Assembly (NCBI RefSeq): GCF_003626755.1
Contig: NZ_RBCJ01000003.1
Span: forward strand, 625,859-689,858
Reading direction: 5' to 3'
Source: Ulvibacterium marinum
GTDB lineage: Bacteria > Bacteroidota > Bacteroidia > Flavobacteriales > Flavobacteriaceae
Length of the DNA: 64,000 bases
The notes below the pieces were generated by a model. The model was not told the origin of the DNA and ran no database searches. It saw nothing but the letters and a program-made list of their open reading frames with translations. The position numbers and the translations under genes are program-made. Each line of letters starts with the position of its first letter. Position 1 is the first letter of the stretch. Shown here piece by piece: positions 8,315-16,415 of this stretch.

Positions 8315-10045
8315 ATGCAACGCTTCTTCCCGTTCTTGCAATGGTTTTCTGATTATAATAAGAGTTGGCTGGCCAAGGATTTGATGGCCGGACTTACGGT
8401 AGGCATTATTCTAATTCCTCAGGGTATGGCCTATGCCATGATTGCGGGCCTGCCACCAGTTTATGGACTCTATGCTTCCCTGGTGCCGGTACTGGTATAC
8501 GTCTTTTTGGGAACTTCAAGACAGTTGAGCGTCGGCCCTGTGGCCATGGATTCCTTACTGGTGGCCGCCGGTTTGGGTGCCCTTTCCATTACCGGTCTGG
8601 AGAACTACATTGCCATGGCTATCTTTATGGCCTTTTTGGTAGGGGCCATTCAATTGATTTTGGGGCTTTTGCGTATGGGTTTCTTAGTGAATTTTTTGTC
8701 CAAACCTGTAATTAGCGGTTTTACATCGGCCGCGGCTCTTATCATTATTTTTAGCCAATTGAAGCACCTTCTGGGTATTTCGGTTGGAAATAGTAGCCAT
8801 TTTCATGAGTTGGTTGGCCGTGTTTTGGAAAAAGCAATGGAGACCAATCTCTTGGATTTTACCATTGGTTGTCTTGGTATTGTGATTATCCTATCACTTA
8901 AAAAATGGAACCCAAAAATACCGGGGATTCTCTTGGTCGTGATACTGGGGATTTTAGCGGTCTTTGCATTGCAATTGGAACCCTATGGTGTTCATATTGT
9001 TGGGCGTATTCCTAGGGGGTTGCCCAGTTTTCAGATACCCCGGATTGATCTAAATAACCTCATGGATCTATGGCCTATTGCGCTTACGCTGGCGTTGGTA
9101 GGTTACACGGAAACCATTTCCATCGGTAAATCCCTGGAAGGGAAAAGTGGAAAGGAAACCATGGACGCCAATCAAGAATTGGTGGCCTTGGGTTCCTCCA
9201 ATGTAGTAGCGTCATTTTTTCAATCATATCCCATTGCGGCGAGCTTTTCACGCTCTGCGATAAATCAAGAGTCTGGGGCAAAAACCAACTTGGCATCCAT
9301 GTTCAGTGTGGTTCTGGTTGTAATTGTCCTCCTTTTTTTAACACCAATATTCTACTACCTACCCAATGCGGTACTGGCCAGTATCATCATGGTTTCGGTT
9401 TTTGGGCTTATCGATGTATCGTATCCTAAAGAGCTTTGGACGTATCGCAGGGACGAGTTTATGGTTTTGACCATTACTTTTTTGATTACACTTTTCATAG
9501 GTATTCCCCAAGGTATTTTGATTGGAGTATTGTTTTCACTAGTACTTATGGTCTATAAGAGTTCCAAACCTCATTTTGCGGTTTTGGGCAGGATTAAGGA
9601 ATCCGATTATTACCGGAACATAGACCGATTTAGCAACGAAATAGAGGTTCGTGATGAACTGCTGATCGTTCGTTTTGATGCACAATTGTACTTTGGCAAC
9701 AAGGACTACTTTAAAAAGCAATTATTCAAACATATTAAGGCCAAAGGACCAGGATTACAAGCCGTGATACTCAATGCGGAACCTATAAATTATATCGATT
9801 CCACGGCCACTCAAATGTTGGTACGGATAATTGAGGAATTACACCAAAAAAATATTCAATTTTATATGGCAAGAGCTACTGGGCCAACTCGGGATATTAT
9901 TTTTAGCAGCGCCCTTATCGATGTACTTGGAAAGGAATTTCTCTTCGCACGCACTACTGAGGCGGTCGATTACTTTGATCACATAAAGACCCCAACGGAA
10001 CTTGAAGAAAGAGTAGCCTATCAAAATCTAACAAAGCGTAACTAA
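8315..10045 (+). CDS. SulP-family anion (sulfate/bicarbonate) transporter with STAS domain
   Basis: The 576-residue protein starts with 'DLMAGLTVGIILIPQGMAYAMIAGLPPVYGLY', the SulP signature region (about 22-53), and continues through about 12-14 hydrophobic segments to residue 425. A cytosolic STAS domain follows (about 445-560) with 'LLIVRFDAQLYFGN' and 'NYIDSTATQ', the loop that holds the regulatory Ser in this family. SulP proteins import sulfate, bicarbonate or dicarboxylates. The next gene encodes a persulfide/rhodanese protein, which favours a sulfur-oxyanion substrate; that is inference. Confidence 0.9.
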   Translation: MQRFFPFLQWFSDYNKSWLAKDLMAGLTVGIILIPQGMAYAMIAGLPPVYGLYASLVPVLVYVFLGTSRQLSVGPVAMDSLLVAAGLGALSITGLENYIAMAIFMAFLVGAIQLILGLLRMGFLVNFLSKPVISGFTSAAALIIIFSQLKHLLGISVGNSSHFHELVGRVLEKAMETNLLDFTIGCLGIVIILSLKKWNPKIPGILLVVILGILAVFALQLEPYGVHIVGRIPRGLPSFQIPRIDLNNLMDLWPIALTLALVGYTETISIGKSLEGKSGKETMDANQELVALGSSNVVASFFQSYPIAASFSRSAINQESGAKTNLASMFSVVLVVIVLLFLTPIFYYLPNAVLASIIMVSVFGLIDVSYPKELWTYRRDEFMVLTITFLITLFIGIPQGILIGVLFSLVLMVYKSSKPHFAVLGRIKESDYYRNIDRFSNEIEVRDELLIVRFDAQLYFGNKDYFKKQLFKHIKAKGPGLQAVILNAEPINYIDSTATQMLVRIIEELHQKNIQFYMARATGPTRDIIFSSALIDVLGKEFLFARTTEAVDYFDHIKTPTELEERVAYQNLTKRN

Positions 10046-10141
10046 GGTTACGAAAGATTCATGTAAATCGCCGTACTTTTATCAAGGATTGTAAAAGATT
10101 AATTTCAATCCCGAAGAAACGAAGAATAGAAAATTGACACT

Positions 10142-11551
10142 ATGAACATAGAACAGATTTACACAGGTTGTTTGGCCCAAGGAGCCTATTATATAGAGAG
10201 CGATGGAGAGGTTGCCATTGTGGATCCCCTCAGAGAGGTAGAACCCTATTTGAAAAGGACGAAGGAAGACAATGCTCAGATCAAATACGTTTTTGAGACC
10301 CATTTTCATGCCGATTTTGTAAGTGGCCATATTACACTTGCCAAGGAGTCCGGCGCTTCCATTGTATACGGACCAACGGCCAAGCCCTCGTTTGATGCCA
10401 TAATAGCGGAGGACGGGCAAGAATTTCAATTGGGAAAATTGACCATTACCGTTTTGCATACCCCGGGCCATACGATGGAGAGTACTACTTATCTTTTAAA
10501 GGATGAAAAGGGGAGGAACCACGCTATTTTTTCCGGGGACACCTTGTTTTTAGGTGACGTGGGAAGACCTGATCTTGCCCAAAAAGCCGCCCATATGACC
10601 CAAGAGCAACTGGCCGGATTGTTATACGACAGTCTTCGTGAAAAAATAATGCCCTTGGCCGATGAGGTCATTGTATATCCGGCCCATGGGGCAGGATCGG
10701 CCTGTGGTAAGAACATGATGAAGGAAACTGTGGATACCTTGGGAAACCAAAAGAAGGTAAATTATGCGCTCCGTTCAGATATGACCCGGGAGGAATTCAT
10801 AGAGGAGGTAACCGAAGGACTGCTTCCGCCCCCAAAGTACTTTCCCCATAACGTAAAGATGAACAAGGAGGGGTATGAAGATATTGATGAGGTATTGGAG
10901 CGGGGGACCAAGGCGCTTTCGCCAGAGGCCTTTGAGACTGCGGCCAATGAAACTGGGGCCATTGTCTTGGATGTACGTCATCAAGATGATTTTGTAAAGG
11001 GGCATATCCCGCGGTCTGTATTTATAGGGTTAAATGGTGATTTTGCGCCTTGGGTTGGGGCTTTGATAGCGGATACGGCCCAACCCATTCTTTTGATAAT
11101 ACCGGAAGGAAAGGAAGAGGAGACCGTTACACGATTATCACGTGTGGGCTTTGATAAGACCTTGGGGTATTTGGACGGTGGTTTTGAGGCTTGGAAAAAG
11201 GCTGGAAAGGAATTTGATACCATTACTTCAGTATCTGCGGATATGGCAAAGAAAAATCTTGAGAATAACGAAACCCCCGTTTTTGATGTCCGAAAGGAAA
11301 GCGAATATAAATCAGAACATGTGTTGAATGCGAAAAACACCCCCTTGGATTTTCTTAATAACCATATGGCTGAATTTCCGATTAATGGGACATTTTATGT
11401 GCACTGCGCGGGCGGGTATCGTTCGGTAATTGCGGCATCGATTTTAAAAAGTAGGGGCATCCATAATTTGGTGGATATTGCCGGTGGATTTGGGGCACTA
11501 AAAAAAGAAGGTGCGGAGGTGACGGACTATGTTTGCCCTACAACGCTTTAG
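10142..11551 (+). CDS. metallo-beta-lactamase-fold hydrolase with two rhodanese domains (persulfide dioxygenase-like)
   Basis: Residues 1-240 form the MBL fold: THFHADF at 53-59, HTPGHT near 114 and 'SGDTLFLGDVGRPD' match ETHE1/Blh-like persulfide dioxygenases. Two rhodanese modules follow. The first (about 262-350) has no Cys at its active loop ('LLIIPEGKEEE'), so it looks catalytically dead. The second (about 365-465) keeps the loop as HCAGGYRS with the sulfur-carrying Cys. This MBL-Rhod-Rhod order is known in Bacteroidota. It would handle glutathione-type or low-molecular-weight persulfides, and its neighbours SulP and DUF2892 fit a sulfide-oxidation block. Confidence 0.88.
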   Translation: MNIEQIYTGCLAQGAYYIESDGEVAIVDPLREVEPYLKRTKEDNAQIKYVFETHFHADFVSGHITLAKESGASIVYGPTAKPSFDAIIAEDGQEFQLGKLTITVLHTPGHTMESTTYLLKDEKGRNHAIFSGDTLFLGDVGRPDLAQKAAHMTQEQLAGLLYDSLREKIMPLADEVIVYPAHGAGSACGKNMMKETVDTLGNQKKVNYALRSDMTREEFIEEVTEGLLPPPKYFPHNVKMNKEGYEDIDEVLERGTKALSPEAFETAANETGAIVLDVRHQDDFVKGHIPRSVFIGLNGDFAPWVGALIADTAQPILLIIPEGKEEETVTRLSRVGFDKTLGYLDGGFEAWKKAGKEFDTITSVSADMAKKNLENNETPVFDVRKESEYKSEHVLNAKNTPLDFLNNHMAEFPINGTFYVHCAGGYRSVIAASILKSRGIHNLVDIAGGFGALKKEGAEVTDYVCPTTL

Positions 11552-11622
11552 CATTGGGTATGTGATGACCACCGTCATGATAATCCCTGAAGAAGGTCTA
11601 TAACGTTATGTCCATGAAATTA

Positions 11623-11785
11623 AGAGCCTGTTTTGAAATATGTGATTGAAATTTCTTATAGGCTGTTTTTGATGCATAACTAGGCAAAATTTGAGGACAT
11701 AGCAGGGCTACGGCTGAAAATTTTAACGAAGTTAGGCGCAAAAAGAACCATAAAAAAACAATTGACATATTTCAAAGCAGGCTCT
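11623..11785. repeat. 163-bp MITE-like imperfect palindrome
   Basis: The ends are long inverted repeats: the 11623-11645 arm (AGAGCCTG, then TTTGAAATATGT) and the 11763-11785 arm are reverse complements with one or two mismatches. The interior also folds back imperfectly (the GGCAAAATTT side against the AAATTTTAACG side), with GAGGACATAGCAGGGCTACGG near the tip. There is no coding capacity. The size, terminal repeats and full-length palindromy fit a non-autonomous miniature element or a dispersed palindromic repeat. It lies in the 332-bp gap before the DUF2892 gene and may bring a terminator-like structure. Confidence 0.72.
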
Positions 11786-11883
11786 AAGCAAAGCCGGTAA
11801 ATTTTTTTTGGTTTGCCTTTTATGTATCGGTATTGTTACTGCAATAACATTAGTAGTTGAATCATTAACGAAAACAATTTGAG

Positions 11884-12090
11884 ATGAAAAAAAATATGGG
11901 AGGTACCGATAAGGTCGTTCGTGTTCTTTTGGCCGTAGTGGCCGGACTTTTGGTCTATTTTGAAGTGGTACAGGGAACATTTTCCTATGTCCTCTTGGCA
12001 CTGGCGGCCATTTTTGTTTTAACCAGCCTTGTCAGCTTTTGCCCGTTGTACGGTATCTTTGGATTAAATACCTGTGGCCTAAAAAAATAA
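11884..12090 (+). CDS. DUF2892 (YgaP-like) small inner-membrane protein
   Basis: This 68-residue protein starts MKKNMGGTDKVVRV and has two membrane helices (about 13-30 and 33-50) followed by 'SFCPLYGIFGLNTCG'. That is the DUF2892 pattern also found as the membrane half of the rhodanese YgaP. The two Cys residues are conserved in the family. Close association with the rhodanese-containing gene upstream suggests a role in membrane-linked sulfur-species handling. The ATG is preceded by TTTGAG without a strong Shine-Dalgarno. Confidence 0.85.
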   Translation: MKKNMGGTDKVVRVLLAVVAGLLVYFEVVQGTFSYVLLALAAIFVLTSLVSFCPLYGIFGLNTCGLKK

Positions 12091-12203
12091 CTTGCTAAAA
12101 TAGATTATGGAATTTTAGGGAAATTTTGATTTATTGATTTATATCATGTTTTTAGAAATTCCCAAAATTTATTTTTATCGCCAAAATCATCAAACCTTAA
12201 AAA

Positions 12204-12341
12204 ATGCAAACATTACTTCCCTTGGTGAATTGGAGCAACGGCATAGTCATGATTGGGGTTTTTGCCCTTGTGGTTATTGCTTTGATAGCGGTATTGGTCA
12301 GTCTTATGAACAGTGGTAAAAAAGATGAGGGCCAAACTTAA
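12204..12341 (+). CDS. 45-residue single-span membrane micro-protein
   Basis: An ATG at 12204 opens a 45-codon frame ending with TAA at 12339-12341. The product begins MQTLLPLVNWSNGIVMIG, has one strongly hydrophobic helix (about 13-36, FALVVIALIAVLVSLM) and a short charged tail (SGKKDEGQT). The shape and the non-random composition argue for a real small protein. It lies in the same direction after the DUF2892 gene. No family is recognised; an accessory peptide of a membrane complex is one possibility. Confidence 0.6.
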   Translation: MQTLLPLVNWSNGIVMIGVFALVVIALIAVLVSLMNSGKKDEGQT

Positions 12342-12420
12342 ACCCTTCTTCATCTCCGTTCACCTACGCTTTCAATTTTTCAGCGCATTCTATTCCTTTT
12401 TATGGGAATGCATTAATTCT

Positions 12421-12503
12421 TAATACGTATCTTTCAGAATCCTCTAAATGTTAATAAAATCTTAATGTTTTAGGGGAATCGAAGCAAACTAATACGTATA
12501 TTT
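12421..12503 (+). repeat. direct pair of TAATACGTATnTTT promoter-like motifs
   Basis: The motif TAATACGTATCTTT at 12421 recurs as TAATACGTATATTT at 12490, 69 nt apart. Each contains a TAnnTTT core resembling the Bacteroidota -7 element. The second copy is about 22 nt before the ATG at 12525 and could drive that gene. The first may be a second promoter or an operator half. Confidence 0.4.
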
Positions 12504-12524
12504 AACAGGAATTACTTTACTTGA

Positions 12525-12707
12525 ATGTTTAAAAATTTTATTGAGCGAGTAGGGGTAATGAATTGTATATTACTTCTGGTAGTACTTTCAATTATCGTTG
12601 TCTCGGAATATCTGTTTCTAAGCGGAAAAAAAATGGATGCCATTTTCGTGGCATTCTGGGCACCGACCATATTGGGTTTTATGAATTATTTAAAGTATAA
12701 AAAGTAG
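12525..12707 (+). CDS. 60-residue membrane protein of unknown function
   Basis: The product has a short basic N-terminus (MFKNFIERVG), a hydrophobic helix (about 11-31, MNCILLLVVLSIIVVSEYLF), a polar SGKKMD turn and a second helix (about 37-54) ending in KYKK. A two-helix hairpin with positive ends is expected. It follows a promoter-like motif and its stop overlaps the GTG of the next micro-protein frame. No family is recognised. Confidence 0.6.
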   Translation: MFKNFIERVGVMNCILLLVVLSIIVVSEYLFLSGKKMDAIFVAFWAPTILGFMNYLKYKK

Positions 12708-12802
12708 TGGATTTTATTTTGATATATTCCATTTTTGTAGCCGTCATATTTATGATTTGGCTCCTTTTTATAATTCGTATGTACCGGAAAATGGGAGACT
12801 AG
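12707..12802 (+). CDS. possible 31-residue membrane peptide
   Basis: A GTG shares one base with the preceding TAG and opens 31 codons to TAG at 12800-12802. The peptide is one hydrophobic helix (FILIYSIFVAVIFMIWLLFII) with a basic tail RMYRKMGD, a typical single-span micro-protein. It overlaps the end of the convergent nuclease gene by 4 nt. The coupling and shape support it, but the short length keeps confidence low. Confidence 0.35.
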   Translation: MDFILIYSIFVAVIFMIWLLFIIRMYRKMGD

Positions 12803-14190
12803 ACATGGGTGCTTTCCGTGAAGTAAGATTCTACCAACGTTTTTCCTTTCATTTTGTTTAAGAAAGATGTAAGGATACCTTTAACTTCCAAGGTGTCTTT
12901 CTGGGGCAATAGAAAGGTTTCCAAGTCCTCGAACGAGCTTATGTCCACATCCTTTGCAACAAACCCGTAACCCAGATAGGTATCGTTGCGCACCAAAACA
13001 AAGGCATCTTCCATAGGGGTTCTCCCTTTTTGCTTTATAATGAAGTCCGATTTTTTTGAACGAATGTGCGTTAGGGCCGCTTGTACTTTGTCATTGTATT
13101 CAGATACGGATTCCGCTCCCCTACAGACCCCATAACAGGATGTAACACGGTAATGGGAACAGCTGTTTACATTTTCCTGCAAATGGCAGTACTTGGGGCA
13201 CAGGCCAAAGGTCTCGCATAACTCCTCCAAATACAATCTGCAATCCGTTGGACTGTAAAAAGTGGACAGGGCATTGGGCGCCATTTTCAGGTGATTAAAG
13301 GCAAGATGTAAGATACCCTTCCGGTCCTCATAACAAAAAATGCCATAGGGGCGTAAATTTCTTTTTTGGGACCGATTGTACTCCGGAAAATGTTTTTTTA
13401 TGGCCGCAGATTCCATGAGGAGCGCCAAAAGATTTCCACCGGAAAGCTCAAAATCGATATGGTTGGTCTCTTGGCACATTTGCACTTCTTTGTTGGCCTT
13501 GTCATAAAAATGGCTCAACACCCTTTTTTTGATATTTATGGCTTTCCCTACATAGATAATTTTTCCCTTGGCATTTTTAAAATAATAGATACCGGGTTGG
13601 GTAGGCAAATTCTCAAAAACATCCTTTGGAAGGGATGGGGGCAAAGTAGCTTCCTGTGAACGGGCATTGAGAAATGTTTTAAAAACCTTTTCCGCTCCAT
13701 GGGCACGCAGCAATTTTTGAAACAATAATACGGTAGCGTGGGCATCCCCTCTTGCCCTATGCCTGTCCTTTAAGGGAATATTGAGCGAAGTACATAATTT
13801 GCCCAGACTGTAGGAGTGGTAACCCGGGAACAGTTTTCTGGATAGGCGTACCGTACATAGTTTTTTGCGAACAAAATCCAGACCAATTTCCTTAAACTCG
13901 TTTTTAAGGACATTATAATCGAAATTAACGCTATGGGCCACAAAAATGCAATCCTCCGTAAACTGTAAAATAGTAGAAGCCAAAGCTTCAAAAGTAGGTG
14001 CGTCACGGACCATTTGATTATCAATTCCCGTAAGCCCTGTGATGAAATAGGGAATCTCACATTCCGGATTTACCAATGAGGTAAACTCGTCCACAATGTC
14101 GTAACCGTCATATTTAAAGATGGAAATCTCGGTAACCTTGTTCCCTTTTATCCCATTTCCGGTAGTTTCTATGTCGACTATGGTATACAC
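12799..14190 (-). CDS. DEDD exonuclease fused to GIY-YIG endonuclease domain (DnaQ-UvrC/Cho-like)
   Basis: Residues about 1-165 form a DnaQ-type 3'-5' exonuclease: 'YTIVDIETTG' (Exo I, Asp/Glu), 'VAHSVNFDYNVL' (Exo II) and 'HRARGDAHAT' (Exo III, His/Asp). Residues about 195-280 form a GIY-YIG nuclease, 'QPGIYYFKNAKGKIIYVGKA..IKKRVLSHF', similar to the UvrC N-terminus and Cho. The last 180 residues hold a Cys cluster (CPKYCHL, CSHY, CYGVC). The fusion is well known in Bacteroidota and Actinobacteria and would act in DNA repair. It is transcribed alone, divergent from the AraC gene. Confidence 0.88.
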   Translation of the reverse strand: MYTIVDIETTGNGIKGNKVTEISIFKYDGYDIVDEFTSLVNPECEIPYFITGLTGIDNQMVRDAPTFEALASTILQFTEDCIFVAHSVNFDYNVLKNEFKEIGLDFVRKKLCTVRLSRKLFPGYHSYSLGKLCTSLNIPLKDRHRARGDAHATVLLFQKLLRAHGAEKVFKTFLNARSQEATLPPSLPKDVFENLPTQPGIYYFKNAKGKIIYVGKAINIKKRVLSHFYDKANKEVQMCQETNHIDFELSGGNLLALLMESAAIKKHFPEYNRSQKRNLRPYGIFCYEDRKGILHLAFNHLKMAPNALSTFYSPTDCRLYLEELCETFGLCPKYCHLQENVNSCSHYRVTSCYGVCRGAESVSEYNDKVQAALTHIRSKKSDFIIKQKGRTPMEDAFVLVRNDTYLGYGFVAKDVDISSFEDLETFLLPQKDTLEVKGILTSFLNKMKGKTLVESYFTESTHV

Positions 14191-14349
14191 TAATTGTTTT
14201 TTAAAAAAAGATTCCCTGTCACTTGGAGTCTTCGTGCCTAGTTTTCTAACTGTGGCCCTCAGTTATCCTTGATGAATGTCTTACGGGGGATTTAGTAGTT
14301 AAAAATAGTCCATTTTCCACATACCTACCCGAACACGGAAATCATTTTT

Positions 14350-14357
14350 TACATTTG
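14350..14357 (+). promoter_or_regulatory. perfect -7 element (TACATTTG) for the AraC-type regulator
   Basis: TACATTTG matches TAnnTTTG exactly and lies 25 nt before the ATG at 14383, giving a leader of roughly 20 nt. The T-run just upstream replaces a clear TTG at -33. Confidence 0.5.
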
Positions 14358-14382
14358 TTTCATTACGAACCACTTTTCGGAC

Positions 14383-15489
14383 ATGGACCTAATCCTAGTA
14401 CTTACCGTCATTTCCGTTACCCTTTTCACGGTACTGGGCCTCTTTCTTTTGGTCACCCAGAAAGGGAATAAACGGGCGAATAAGCTTCTCGGCCTCTTCT
14501 TTTTTCTTTGGGCACTGGATTTTTTGGACGGTGTTTTACTACTTAAAGGGTTTTATCTCCACTATCCGAATTTCGCACTATGGGCCGAGCCTTTCATTTT
14601 ATTATATGGTCCCCTGTTATATTTTTATACGCTACAGCTTACATCGCCAAAGAAACGACCAAATTATTTCCAACTTTTACACTTGATTCCTTTTGTTGTC
14701 GGGATTCTTGCAATGATTCTGGTGTACCATATACATTCTTTGGATAGGAAAATGGAAATATTGAAGGGCATCGTTGGTATGGAACAGGATTTTAGATCTC
14801 TACTGGGCTTCGCATTGGTCTATGTTCACCTTTTCTATTATATCCACATTTCCAAAAAAGAGATCAAGCGTGTAACCAAGAATGTGGAATGGTACTTTTC
14901 CCAACGCTATTTGGTTTGGTTGGATAAATTGTTGAATGCCCTGGTCGTTGTCCTTCTCATTTCCATTGTGAACGGAATCCTTCAATATAGTGCCCTAAAG
15001 TTTTATTTTGAAATAAGTCTGATTATTATTCTGGTATTGGTCTGTCTGTTTATAGTAAGGCTAATCCTCAATGCCCTGGACGAACCCTTCATTATCCCCA
15101 AATTGGATGGGATCAAAAGAAATTCTGGAATCCCAATGGATCCAAAGGAGTCTGAAGAGATCTTTACCAAAATTCAAGTGGCCTTAAAAGACAAGCGATT
15201 GTTCATGGAATCGGATTTGACCTTGGGCCATCTTTCCGAAGCCATAGGGTGTTCCAGTAGAAAAGTATCCCAGGTAATCAATGATAGCATGGGCCATAGT
15301 TTTTTTGACTTGATCAACACCTATCGTATAGCCGAGGCACAAAAAATATTCAAGGAACGTAAAGACCCCAAACTTACGGTCCTGGAAGTGATGTATGAGG
15401 TGGGCTACAATTCCAAGTCCTCTTTTAACACACAATTCAAGAAAAAAACAGGTCTTACCCCATCAGAGTTCTTAAGGCTGAATACCTAA
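14383..15489 (+). CDS. membrane-anchored AraC-family transcriptional regulator
   Basis: The first 235 of 368 residues contain about seven hydrophobic helices (for example VLTVISVTLFTVLGLFLLV at the start), forming a membrane sensor. A C-terminal AraC/XylS double helix-turn-helix spans about 265-365: 'LTLGHLSEAIGCSSRKVSQVIN' and 'VLEVMYEVGYNSKSSFNTQFKK..GLTPSEF'. This 7TM-AraC layout is common in Flavobacteriaceae, where it senses an unknown envelope or extracellular cue. The CPBP protease gene 85-118 nt downstream might be a target. Confidence 0.88.
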   Translation: MDLILVLTVISVTLFTVLGLFLLVTQKGNKRANKLLGLFFFLWALDFLDGVLLLKGFYLHYPNFALWAEPFILLYGPLLYFYTLQLTSPKKRPNYFQLLHLIPFVVGILAMILVYHIHSLDRKMEILKGIVGMEQDFRSLLGFALVYVHLFYYIHISKKEIKRVTKNVEWYFSQRYLVWLDKLLNALVVVLLISIVNGILQYSALKFYFEISLIIILVLVCLFIVRLILNALDEPFIIPKLDGIKRNSGIPMDPKESEEIFTKIQVALKDKRLFMESDLTLGHLSEAIGCSSRKVSQVINDSMGHSFFDLINTYRIAEAQKIFKERKDPKLTVLEVMYEVGYNSKSSFNTQFKKKTGLTPSEFLRLNT

Positions 15490-15606
15490 CGTTCAACTTT
15501 CTACAGGTACAAAATCGAACCGATAAAAAAGAGTTCGACTTCATTTAATCGGTCGCCAGACTTTATTGCATACTTGAAATTTGTGGTAAACCATAAAACA
15601 AGTATC

Positions 15607-16362
15607 ATGGAAAAAATATTCAATTTAAGAGAAGATCAGATTACTTTAAAAAGACAATTGCGGTACCATTTTTATCCTGGTATTGCCATAACCTTGGTAT
15701 ACATTCTCATTAGCAAATATCTGGTAGATCTGGGCTATCCGGGATTGACCGCCCTTTTGTTCGTGGAAGTTTTTGTACTGGCTCCCATCGGTATGGCACA
15801 TTTGGCACGTAAGGGATATCGACTGAACGGAAAATTCTCTTTACAAAATGTTATTGCTTTTACACGAAAGCTTTCAATAGCACAGTACCTAAAATGGACA
15901 TTTATCGGTATTTTGGGATGTACCCTAATTTATGTACCCCTGTACCCTTTGGGATTATTTCTAAAGGATAATGTATTCAAATGGTTGCCACAATGGTATT
16001 TTGACCCCGGCTTTGGTACGTCCGATATGGATCTGATCGCCAAAGTTTTCCTTCTCGGTATTTTTATCGATGGAATAATTGGGCCGGTCGTTGAGGAACT
16101 TTTCTTTAGAGGGTATCTTTTGCCCAGAATGACCTATCTAAAAAAATGGGCCCCGGTCGTAAACGGCACTTTGTTCGGACTTTATCACTTCTGGCAACCC
16201 CATAACTATCTGGCGATTATCGGGGTCGGTATCGTAATCAGTTTTGTAGTATGGAAAAAGAAGAACGTATATCTCGGGATAGCCATCCACTGTACACTTA
16301 ATATTTTGGGAGCCTTGGCCGGTTACCTCGCTGCAAGTGGAGGTGAACTAATTGTACGTTAG
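15607..16362 (+). CDS. CPBP-family intramembrane glutamic protease
   Basis: Several membrane segments surround the ABI/CPBP motifs: 'VVEELFFRGYLLP' (the Glu-Glu plus Arg), 'GLYHFWQP' (His) and 'IAIHCTLNILG' (His/Asn). These are the catalytic residues of Rce1-like intramembrane proteases. Members cleave membrane proteins or process prenylated or bacteriocin-type peptides; the substrate here is unknown. The frame extends upstream to a TTG at 15574, but ATG 15607 (MEKIFN, 251 residues) gives a normal N-terminus and is preferred. Confidence 0.85.
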   Translation: MEKIFNLREDQITLKRQLRYHFYPGIAITLVYILISKYLVDLGYPGLTALLFVEVFVLAPIGMAHLARKGYRLNGKFSLQNVIAFTRKLSIAQYLKWTFIGILGCTLIYVPLYPLGLFLKDNVFKWLPQWYFDPGFGTSDMDLIAKVFLLGIFIDGIIGPVVEELFFRGYLLPRMTYLKKWAPVVNGTLFGLYHFWQPHNYLAIIGVGIVISFVVWKKKNVYLGIAIHCTLNILGALAGYLAASGGELIVR

Positions 16363-16415
16363 AAAAATGGAATGATAGGGAAGGATTGTGTATTTTTAGA
16401 CCAAATCCAACACAG

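Noticed and set aside
10082-10471. 129-codon minus-strand frame inside the metallo-beta-lactamase/rhodanese gene
   Set aside because: It lies antisense to a clearly conserved gene and the product has no family features.
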